Source: an uncultured Cetobacterium sp. (GTDB taxonomy: Bacteria > Fusobacteriota > Fusobacteriia > Fusobacteriales > Fusobacteriaceae). Taken from it: a stretch of DNA of 13,726 bases. Each line of letters starts with the position of its first letter. Position 1 is the stretch's first letter. The notes beneath the pieces were generated by a model. The model worked only from the letters and a program-made list of their open reading frames with translations, was not told where the DNA came from and did no database searches. The stretch is from assembly GCA_900766645.1 (NCBI GenBank), contig CAAFWD010000178.1, positions 1-13,726 of the forward strand. The letters run 5' to 3'. A program made the position numbers and the translations under genes. Below are positions 6,833 through 13,145 of this stretch, in pieces.

Positions 6833-7504
6833 ATGAAAGTAGGGATAGATATAAGTACTAGTCTTAAAATAATCATAAAAGAGGTTATGAACTATGAATT
6901 TATAGACTTGAAAATTGAAGTTGATCTATCAGAAATTAAAATAGTTGTTCTTGATATAACCGCTGAAAATTTAGATGAAAAAATATTTAAATATAAAGGT
7001 GAAAATTTAAAAATCATAGTTCTAGTTGGTGAAAATGATATTAGAGAGATGAGAAAATTTTTATTAAATGAGTTAGTTGATGATTGTGTTATTAGAAAAG
7101 ATATTTTTGAATTGGAAGAGAGTATTCAGAAACTTGAAAAACAAGAGATTAATTACGAATCATTCTATCTTTGTGATAGCTTTAAACGTGGAATTTTTGA
7201 GTTTAAAGATATAAATTATATAACTTATTCAAGTGTAAGTAGAAAAACAGAGTTCCATCTTACAAATTCTGAAATTTTTTATATAAAAAAGAATTTTTCA
7301 GAAGTTGAAGAGCAGATTAGTAACAATAATATTTTTTATAAACTTGATAGAGGTACGATTATAAATATTCCTCTTGTAGAAATATTAGACTTTAAAGAGG
7401 AGATCATAATCTTTAAAAACAGAGATTTTATTTATACAAGTAAATCAAAATTAAAAGAGATTGAGAAGAATTGTCATCTAACAAAGGGAAGAATTGTACT
7501 GTAA
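6833..7504 (+). CDS. LytTR-family DNA-binding regulator with degenerate receiver-like N-terminus
   Basis: The 223-residue product has the size of an AgrA/LytR-type response regulator. The C-terminal half (about 110-215) follows the LytTR pattern: DINYITYSSVSRKTEFHL, then FYKLDRGTIINIPLVEI in place of the canonical FxRxHRSxxVNxxxI, then an FIYTSKSKLKEI recognition strand. The N-terminal half resembles a receiver: an Asp at the phospho-acceptor position (VVLDI, D41) and a Lys at the conserved site (VIRKD, K89). Only one acidic residue (D6) stands where a DD pair is usual, and the Thr/Ser switch site reads VLVGEND. Phosphorylation is therefore doubtful. It starts directly at the stop of the membrane-GAF gene with no intergenic base; the GGAG at 6820-6823 lies inside the upstream gene. 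LytTR proteins bind tandem repeats as dimers. The target is unknown, but the RNA gene 60 bases downstream is the nearest candidate. Confidence 0.75.
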   Translation: MKVGIDISTSLKIIIKEVMNYEFIDLKIEVDLSEIKIVVLDITAENLDEKIFKYKGENLKIIVLVGENDIREMRKFLLNELVDDCVIRKDIFELEESIQKLEKQEINYESFYLCDSFKRGIFEFKDINYITYSSVSRKTEFHLTNSEIFYIKKNFSEVEEQISNNNIFYKLDRGTIINIPLVEILDFKEEIIIFKNRDFIYTSKSKLKEIEKNCHLTKGRIVL

Positions 7505-7527
7505 ATTGAATGAAAAAAATATAAAAC

Positions 7528-7556
7528 TGTACATATGTTTAAAAATAGTATATAAT
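7528..7556 (+). promoter_or_regulatory. promoter of the structured RNA upstream of the 78-residue gene
   Basis: TGTACA (7528-7533) and a perfect TATAAT (7551-7556) are spaced by 17 bases, the best spaced plus-strand promoter in the window. It predicts a start near 7563. No terminator is seen between the LytTR stop and this promoter. Confidence 0.7.
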
Positions 7557-7562
7557 GATAAG

Positions 7563-7756
7563 TAGGTTGTTAGTGAAAGTATATTTTTACAGAAACTTAG
7601 GTATCTATAAAAAGAGAATGTAGAGATTGGACGAACAAAAGTCAAAGAGGTATACAGGTAACTTAACAAAATTTAAAGTTTTTATAAAATTAATATAAAA
7701 TCTCTATACGAGTCATCATACAGCCTAATTTGTTCTACAAATGGGCTGTTTTTTTT
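7563..7756 (+). ncRNA. structured leader or small RNA ending in an intrinsic terminator
   Basis: About 195 nt without a credible coding frame lie between the predicted start (7563) and a T tract. Visible pairings: 7563-7570 (TAGGTTGT) with 7720-7727 (ACAGCCTA), 8 bp with one G-U; 7573-7576 with 7716-7719; 7619-7628 with 7699-7708, a 10-bp stem built on TAGAGATT/AATCTCTA; and small hairpins near 7630-7643 and 7660-7680. The first pairing uses the 5' arm of the terminator hairpin, so the closed long-range fold and the terminator exclude each other, as in regulatory leaders that switch transcription on when the closing stem is stable. I do not find signatures of 6S, SRP, tmRNA, T-box, c-di-GMP, purine, lysine or cobalamin RNAs. 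It could be a riboswitch-like leader of the 78-residue gene or an independent small RNA. Confidence 0.5.
7720..7756 (+). terminator. intrinsic terminator ahead of the 78-residue gene
   Basis: ACAGCC (7720-7725) pairs with GGCTGT (7744-7749), continued by ATTTGT/ACAAAT around a TCT loop, and followed by eight T. It lies 30 bases before the ribosome binding site of the next gene, so expression of that gene depends on read-through or antitermination unless it has its own promoter. Confidence 0.9.
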
Positions 7757-7797
7757 CTCAGATATTTATAGTTTTAATAAAGTTGAAAGGAGATTTT

Positions 7798-8034
7798 ATG
7801 AACTATATAAAAAAGCAGGAACTAAAAAGACAATTTAAAGTGGAAATTTTTAAAGGGATTCAAATTATTGACAATGAAAGCTATGATTTTATTGAGGGGA
7901 GACAGTTTTGTGCTACTATCGAAGAAGCGGATTGCTGTATTGAAAAGCTTAAAGAAAAGCTAGAAGAGAATTGGGTTGTTAGATGTTTCAAAAAAAATGA
8001 TGAAGAGTGGGAACTTTTCAAAATAGTAGAGTAA
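7798..8034 (+). CDS. small protein of unknown function, 78 residues
   Basis: I do not recognise the family. The product is MNYIKKQELKRQ followed by an alternating strand-like segment (FKVEIFKGIQIID), a Cys-containing helix (FCATIEEADCCIEKLKEKLEEN) and a C-terminal strand-rich end (WVVRCFKKNDEEWELFKIVE), a mixed alpha/beta fold. It has four Cys and no signal peptide or membrane segment, so it is cytoplasmic. The ATG at 7798 is chosen because AAGGAG (7787-7792) lies five bases before it; an earlier in-frame ATG at 7741 lies inside the terminator hairpin and has no binding site. The gene sits behind a structured RNA and terminator, which suggests control by attenuation. It is followed by a terminator and is probably the last gene of this transcription unit. 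Confidence 0.7.
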   Translation: MNYIKKQELKRQFKVEIFKGIQIIDNESYDFIEGRQFCATIEEADCCIEKLKEKLEENWVVRCFKKNDEEWELFKIVE

Positions 8035-8043
8035 GTAACAAAT

Positions 8044-8080
8044 AAAAAGCACCTTAGATTAATCTATGGTGCTTTTTATT
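8044..8080. terminator. bidirectional terminator between the 78-residue gene and the EAL gene
   Basis: AAAAAGCACC (8044-8053) pairs with GGTGCTTTTT (8068-8077), with an inner TAGAT/ATCTA stem. T tracts exist in both directions. It serves both convergent genes. Confidence 0.92.
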
Positions 8081-8081
8081 T

Positions 8082-10853
8082 TTATATATTATTTTTATTT
8101 AGAAATTTTACAAAATCAGATTCTGGAAGAGGTTTACTTACTAAGTACCCTTGTCCATATTCAACATTTAATTCTTTTAAAAATCTTAGTTGTTCATTTG
8201 TTTCAATTCCTTCAGCTACAATTTTATGATTTAGTCCTTTAACTAAAGTAGTTAAACTGTCATAAACAATTTTTCCTTTTTCTTCATTTGAATCAATAGA
8301 GTCTAAAAGTGATTTATCAAATTTAACAATATCAATTGGAAGAACAGGCAGTAATCCAGCAGTTGAATGCCCAGCAGTGAAATCATCTAAAGATATTTGA
8401 AGATCTAAAATAATTAAAGAGTTCAATTTATTTAAAATGTCATTCATATCATTAACTAATATAGATTCTGTTATTTCAATTTCAAAATATTTTCCAGAGA
8501 TATCATATTTATTTAAAAGATTTTCAATTGTTGGAACTAGGTCATCTCTTTGGAAAGTTTTTAGTGAGATATTAAATGATACCCTAAAATCATTAGGAAC
8601 TTTATTTGTTTCAATTAAAGTTTTAACAAATTTCATAGTCTCTTCAGCAATTTTATAATCAATTTTATGAATTAATTCAAATTTTTCAGCAACTGGAATA
8701 AATTCATTAGGATATATGTCGCCAATTTTTTTAGATTTACATCTTGCAAGAGCTTCTCCACCAATAATTTTTTTATTATTAATTTCAAACTTAGGCTGGT
8801 ATACAGGATAAAGTTCTTTTAAATCTCCTTTTAAAAGATTTAGAACATAGGAAACTCTTTCTCTATTTTTTATAAATTGCTCATCAGCAATTTTATATGA
8901 GAATCCCTTTGTTTCTTTAGCTTCAAATAGAGCCATATCACTATATTTAAAAGCAAATTTTAAATTTGTATTTTGTTTTTTTTGATATAATCCAACACTA
9001 AAAGAAGCATTATATTTATCCATTAATGGGCAGAATTTTTTATATGAATCTAAAATTTTAATCTCTTTTTCAATATCTCTAAAGAAAATACCACAAAACT
9101 CTCCAGATACTCTAAAAATATAGCTTTTTGTAAAATATAATTTTAAGAAGTTAGAAAATTCAACAATAATAGCATCTCCAATATCATGTCCAAATTTATT
9201 ATTGATCTCCTTAAGATTTCCAATGTTTATAATAAAAGTATATCCATTAATATATTTAGAACTATTTTGACAAAACTCTTCAAAAATATTTCTATTAGGA
9301 AGACCTGTTAATGGATCTTTTGACAGTATCTTTTTCTCTTTAGAATATAAAAGAACTTTTGCAAGGATAATCAATAAAATTAATGTTAAAACACCAATCA
9401 CAGTTATAAAAAATAATTTTCTCTGTTTTTCCAAACTTGCTACTGTTAAATCTTCACTTTGTTTTTCTAAAATTGCTTTTTCATCTAAAGAGCTACGTGA
9501 AATTAAAAATTTCATACTTTTGTCAATAATACTTCTTAAATGAGAGTTATCTTTTTTAAATGCAAAGTTAATTGGAATATGTTCAAAAGGTTTAACATTA
9601 TAAAAATTTTGCTTAAAGTTACTTTCTGTTGTTAAAATAAATCCAACTTCATTATTATTTAAAGCTTGGAAAAGCTTTTCATAATCAGGATACTTTTTAA
9701 TATTTTCCTCAGTGTCATATTTTAAAGCTATTAGTTCTTCGATATTCCCTTGAACAACTCCTAAGCTTCCTAACCCTGGAGGTTTATTTTTTAAACTAAC
9801 TACATATGTTCCAATGTCATAGATCTTATTAGAAAAAAGTAGCTGTTTCTCTCTATCTTTAGTTTTAGAAAGTAGAGCAATATCTAGATTTTTATCCTCT
9901 AAAATATCTAAATGTATTCCATGTTCAGGAGTTAAATCATTAATTTTTATATTTAGAGCTTCCCCAATTGTTTTTAAAATAGATGGGGCAATTCCTTTGT
10001 TAGTTGAATCTATTTCAGAGTAGTATGAAAGAATAGAGTTTACTCCATTTTCATAAACAACGTTGACTTCTTTTAAAGAGTTTAAGTATTCTTGTTCTTC
10101 TACAGTGAAAGATGAATATAGATTTTTAATAGATAGATAATAGTTATTTTTATCTATTTGTTCTTTAATTAAATCTTTATATTTATCATTTAAAGCATTA
10201 TTCAGTATAGGAACGAAATTTTTTAAATTTCTATTTATTCCAAAAGACATTCCAGAGGAATTACTAACTTTTATTCCATAAGTAGGATTAAACATTGCAG
10301 GTAAAGAGGTTAATATAATATTATTTTCAGTTAAAACTAAATTTTGAGTTTCAACAAAATTTGAGTTAAGATCATTATTATATAAAATAGCCTCTAAGAA
10401 TTTCTTATAAATAGAATCTTTTGTTAAATGTATTGTTTTATTTTTTAGATCTGTTAATGCATAAAGTTCGTAAGAATTAGATATAGCATAAAGTTCCTCA
10501 TTAAAAATAGACTCACTAAAAATTATTTGCTTTGATCGTTCGCTATTTCTACTTAAAAATGCAATTCCATCTAAATCATTATTTAAAAAATTTGAGTAGA
10601 GATTATCAAATGTTGAAAACTCATATTCAACATTTAGTTGCAGATAATCACTTAGCAACTCTTTAACAAGATCGTTTAGACTTTTTTTTCCATCAATTTT
10701 TTCATTATAAAAATAGTCATCATCTAACCCTAATCTAAGTGTTTTATTTTTTAGATTGTTTAAAATTTTAATCTCTTCTTCATTCTTAGGAATATAAACA
10801 TCTGAAAAAGCTAGACTAACCATTGCGAAAAATATTAATAATAATTTTTTCAT
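8082..10853 (-). CDS. membrane c-di-GMP phosphodiesterase: two solute-binding domains, degenerate GGDEF, EAL
   Basis: The 923-residue product has a signal peptide (1 to about 17), then two periplasmic SBP_bac_3-type domains in tandem (about 35-255 and 260-475), each with the family's late block: GIAFLSRNSERSKQIIFS in the first, DIALLSKTKDREKQLLFS in the second. A membrane helix lies at about 484-508. The GGDEF domain starts at DPLTGLPNR (513-521), but the signature reads RVSGEFCGIF (S583-G-E-F-C), so cyclase activity is unlikely. The EAL domain has E700-A-L, FNIS, EITES, DDF (D823, D824), VKFDKS, AEGIE (881-884 core) and GQGY, the expected metal- and substrate-binding set, so hydrolysis of c-di-GMP to pGpG is predicted. 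The layout suggests periplasmic ligand binding (amino-acid-like) controlling an EAL output, with the GGDEF perhaps binding GTP. The start site AGGGGGG lies 3 bases before the ATG. The gene is monocistronic. Confidence 0.92.
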   Translation of the reverse strand: MKKLLLIFFAMVSLAFSDVYIPKNEEEIKILNNLKNKTLRLGLDDDYFYNEKIDGKKSLNDLVKELLSDYLQLNVEYEFSTFDNLYSNFLNNDLDGIAFLSRNSERSKQIIFSESIFNEELYAISNSYELYALTDLKNKTIHLTKDSIYKKFLEAILYNNDLNSNFVETQNLVLTENNIILTSLPAMFNPTYGIKVSNSSGMSFGINRNLKNFVPILNNALNDKYKDLIKEQIDKNNYYLSIKNLYSSFTVEEQEYLNSLKEVNVVYENGVNSILSYYSEIDSTNKGIAPSILKTIGEALNIKINDLTPEHGIHLDILEDKNLDIALLSKTKDREKQLLFSNKIYDIGTYVVSLKNKPPGLGSLGVVQGNIEELIALKYDTEENIKKYPDYEKLFQALNNNEVGFILTTESNFKQNFYNVKPFEHIPINFAFKKDNSHLRSIIDKSMKFLISRSSLDEKAILEKQSEDLTVASLEKQRKLFFITVIGVLTLILLIILAKVLLYSKEKKILSKDPLTGLPNRNIFEEFCQNSSKYINGYTFIINIGNLKEINNKFGHDIGDAIIVEFSNFLKLYFTKSYIFRVSGEFCGIFFRDIEKEIKILDSYKKFCPLMDKYNASFSVGLYQKKQNTNLKFAFKYSDMALFEAKETKGFSYKIADEQFIKNRERVSYVLNLLKGDLKELYPVYQPKFEINNKKIIGGEALARCKSKKIGDIYPNEFIPVAEKFELIHKIDYKIAEETMKFVKTLIETNKVPNDFRVSFNISLKTFQRDDLVPTIENLLNKYDISGKYFEIEITESILVNDMNDILNKLNSLIILDLQISLDDFTAGHSTAGLLPVLPIDIVKFDKSLLDSIDSNEEKGKIVYDSLTTLVKGLNHKIVAEGIETNEQLRFLKELNVEYGQGYLVSKPLPESDFVKFLNKNNI

Positions 10854-10969
10854 TATCCCCCCTAGGTCTAAGTTTGTAGAAATTTCTAGTATTTAATAAT
10901 TAAACATATTAGTAGTTTAAATGTTAAGTTATTACATAAAATGTTTAGTGTAATCAAAATCCGAACTTA

Positions 10970-10998
10970 ATAATATCATATAAGTTAAATTTAATCAA
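10970..10998 (-). promoter_or_regulatory. promoter of the GGDEF-EAL gene
   Basis: On the minus strand TTGATT (10993-10998) and TATTAT (10970-10975) are spaced by exactly 17 bases. This predicts a leader of about 110 nt, which contains a TAGAAA/TTTCTA palindrome at 10877-10888. No c-di-GMP riboswitch signature is seen in it. Confidence 0.55.
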
Positions 10999-11037
10999 TA
11001 CAAAAATAAAGTAGTAATTTTTTATAACTAAAGTTTA

Positions 11038-11080
11038 CAAAAAACAAAAGAGACTCATAGTTTTCACTATGAATCTCTTG
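11038..11080 (-). terminator. intrinsic terminator after the PTS gene
   Basis: Bases 11049-11060 pair with 11067-11078 (stem AGAGACTCATAG, one C-A mismatch, 6-base loop). On the minus strand it is followed by CTTTTGTTTTTT. It ends the PTS transcript ahead of the EAL gene promoter; T tracts on the plus side make it potentially bidirectional. Confidence 0.85.
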
Positions 11081-11088
11081 TTTTTTTA

Positions 11089-12969
11089 TTATAAACAACT
11101 TTGAATTAATTCTTTCGGATTTTGAATTGCAACTTTAGTTTTAACATCTACAGTTTTGATATTATTAAATCTTTGTGGTTCTTTAATTGCAACATCGTGA
11201 GCAAAAATTATAGCTTTAGCATTTTTAACATCAGCAGGAGTAATTCTATTAACAATTCCGTTAGCTCCTTGAGTCTCAACTTTTATTTTAACTCCCATTT
11301 TAGCAGCAGCTTTTTCTAAAGCTTTTGCAGCTAAGAATGTATGAGCAACTCCAGATGGACAAGATGTGATTGCTAAGATATCAGCTTCTCCTTCTCCAGT
11401 TATAATTTCATGCTCAAGTTCTTCTATTTCCTCTTCAATCGTATCTTTTGCTACAGGTTTTAACACGTTTACAATAAGAGCAGTTGTAAGAGCTCCTAAA
11501 ATAGTTCCTATTATATATCCAAACTTTCCTTCTACAACAGGTAAAACAATCCAACCTCCCCAAGGGGCATGGTTAATACAGTTCATTAGAAATCCAATAA
11601 TATTTCCAACAATTCCACCAGCAACAATTGCAGGTAAAACTCTCATAGGGTCAGCAGCAGCAAATGGAATAGCACCTTCACTAATACCAATTAATCCCAT
11701 TATTGCAGCAGCTTTTCCAGCTTCTCTTTCCTCTTTTGTATACTTTTTAGGAGCCATAACAGTAGCTAGTGCCATTCCTAAAGGCGGAGTACAAATAGCG
11801 ATTCCAACTCCTCCCATTAGCCAAGGTTGAGTATCAACTTGAGTTTGAGCAAATAGAGTTGCAACTTTATTAATAGGTCCTCCCATATCAAATGCAGTCA
11901 TTCCTCCTAGGATTGCACCAAGGGCAACTTTACCGCTTCCAGCCATACTTGCAAGCCAAGTATTCATAGCATTCATCATAGCGGCAATAGGAGCTCCGAT
12001 TCCCCACATTACAATACCACAAATAATAAATGTTCCAATTAATGGATATATAAAGATTGAACCTAGAGATTTCATACTATCAGGAAGTTTGATTTTCTTT
12101 AAAAGATTAATAATAAATCCAGCTAAAAATCCAACAATAATAGCTCCTAAGAATCCAGTTTTATAGTTTTGTACAGCTATCCATGAACCAATCATACCAG
12201 GAGCTAAACCAGGTTTATCAGCAATAGAGTATGCAATATATCCTCCAAGGACTGCAGTGAACAATGTTAAACCAGCAATTCCCATGTCAGCCATGTCTTT
12301 TAAGAATCCAGCTTCAGGAACAGCTCCCTTACCAGACAGCATAACAGCAAGTGAAAGTAAAACTCCACCAGCAACAATAAATGGAATCATGTGTGATGTA
12401 CCAAATAATAAGTGCTCTTTCATTCTATTTAAGTTTTTCTTAAAATCACTTATCTTTTCAGGTGACTCAAAATTATTGATACTGGGTTTTATTTCTTTTT
12501 CTACCACTTTTTCCTCTTTAAGAATAACATTTATAAAATCCTTTTTTGTAGGAGCTTTTATAAGGCTATTAATAAATCCATCCTCCATAAATAAAGTAGT
12601 TAAGTTTGAAAGAACTTCAATATGAGTAGATCCCTTTTCTGAATCTGGGATAGCGATTAGGAAAACAAGTTCAACTTCATTGTCCTCATCAACAGATTCC
12701 CAAGTTGTTAATTTTTTAGAAAGTCTTGCAGCAGCAATTTTAGCTTCTTTAACAGAGCTACATTTTCCATGAGGGATAGCTAGCCCCTCTTCTAAACCTG
12801 TTGGAGACTTACTCTCTCTATCTAAAACTGTTCTTAAAAATTTATCTTTATCTTCTAATACCCCATTTTTGTCAAGAAGATCAACTAAAGATTCGATGAC
12901 CTCTATTTTAGAATCTGCTTTTAGATCTAAAATAAGTAGGTCTTCATTAATTAAGTTTTTAAAATTCAT
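11089..12969 (-). CDS. fructose-family PTS permease with domain order IIA-IIC-IIB
   Basis: The 626-residue product is a complete sugar phosphotransferase permease. IIA (1 to about 150) has the active site GLEEGLAIPHGK with H67 as phospho-acceptor. After a charged linker, IIC (about 180-515) starts with HLLFGTSHMIPFIVAGGVLL and includes SEGAIPFAAADP and HAPWGGW, typical of the fructose/mannitol group transporter domain. IIB is at the C-terminus with the phospho-cysteine loop SCPSGVAHTF (C537) and ETQGANG. The protein imports a sugar and phosphorylates it using PEP via HPr. Fructose, mannose or 2-O-mannosylglycerate-like substrates are all possible. Common fructose-family permeases are ordered A-B-C or B-B-C; this permuted A-C-B order is less usual. 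An AAGGAGGG site precedes the ATG. It is divergent from a PRD-type regulator gene, its likely controller. No sugar-phosphate kinase gene is present. Confidence 0.93.
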   Translation of the reverse strand: MNFKNLINEDLLILDLKADSKIEVIESLVDLLDKNGVLEDKDKFLRTVLDRESKSPTGLEEGLAIPHGKCSSVKEAKIAAARLSKKLTTWESVDEDNEVELVFLIAIPDSEKGSTHIEVLSNLTTLFMEDGFINSLIKAPTKKDFINVILKEEKVVEKEIKPSINNFESPEKISDFKKNLNRMKEHLLFGTSHMIPFIVAGGVLLSLAVMLSGKGAVPEAGFLKDMADMGIAGLTLFTAVLGGYIAYSIADKPGLAPGMIGSWIAVQNYKTGFLGAIIVGFLAGFIINLLKKIKLPDSMKSLGSIFIYPLIGTFIICGIVMWGIGAPIAAMMNAMNTWLASMAGSGKVALGAILGGMTAFDMGGPINKVATLFAQTQVDTQPWLMGGVGIAICTPPLGMALATVMAPKKYTKEEREAGKAAAIMGLIGISEGAIPFAAADPMRVLPAIVAGGIVGNIIGFLMNCINHAPWGGWIVLPVVEGKFGYIIGTILGALTTALIVNVLKPVAKDTIEEEIEELEHEIITGEGEADILAITSCPSGVAHTFLAAKALEKAAAKMGVKIKVETQGANGIVNRITPADVKNAKAIIFAHDVAIKEPQRFNNIKTVDVKTKVAIQNPKELIQSCL

Positions 12970-12997
12970 AATACCCTCCTTAAAATCTATTTCTATT

Positions 12998-13013
12998 TGA
13001 TACTATATTATCA
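12998..13013. promoter_or_regulatory. near-palindromic operator candidate upstream of the PTS gene
   Basis: TGATACTATATTATCA reads TGATA-n-TATA-n-TATCA, an inverted repeat broken only at two symmetric positions. It lies 28 bases before the PTS start codon and overlaps -10-like sequence on that strand, in the region shared with the divergent regulator. It is a plausible binding site for that regulator or another repressor. Confidence 0.45.
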
Positions 13014-13110
13014 GTTATAATTAAAAGTGAATAGAGATTAAGTTTTTCAATTTTTTTTGATTTTTTTTAACCATATATGTTTTGATCTCGTTCTTTTATG
13101 TTAAATATGA

Positions 13111-13116
13111 TATAAT
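13111..13116 (+). promoter_or_regulatory. -10 box for the BglG/LicR-type regulator gene
   Basis: A perfect TATAAT lies 29 bases before the ATG. There is no convincing -35 at 16-18 bases, which is common for regulated promoters. Confidence 0.5.
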
Positions 13117-13145
13117 TTAAGAAGCGTTAAAAGAGAGGAGATTAT

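Noticed and set aside
7555..7623. A 22-codon open frame (MISRLLVKVYFYRN...) inside the structured RNA
   Set aside because: Its ATG overlaps the TATAAT box and precedes the predicted transcript start, and there is no ribosome binding site.
7563..7756. 6S RNA as the identity of the structured RNA
   Set aside because: The length fits, but I cannot draw the symmetric central bubble, and the closing stem overlaps the terminator arm, which is not the usual 6S layout. It is not excluded by a covariance search.
7741..7797. Longer version of the 78-residue protein starting at ATG 7741
   Set aside because: That ATG lies in the 3' arm of the terminator hairpin, has no ribosome binding site, and adds codons read from the T tract.
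11366..11830. A 154-codon plus-strand frame opposite the PTS gene
   Set aside because: It is the antisense shadow of the IIC domain coding sequence; low-complexity Ile/Pro/Ala composition and no ribosome binding site.
12257..12625. A 122-codon plus-strand frame opposite the IIA/IIC part of the PTS gene
   Set aside because: Antisense shadow of a firmly identified gene, with no start signal.
13036..13075. Long T runs before the regulator gene as a terminator
   Set aside because: No stable hairpin precedes the T runs on either strand; they are better read as AT-rich promoter DNA.
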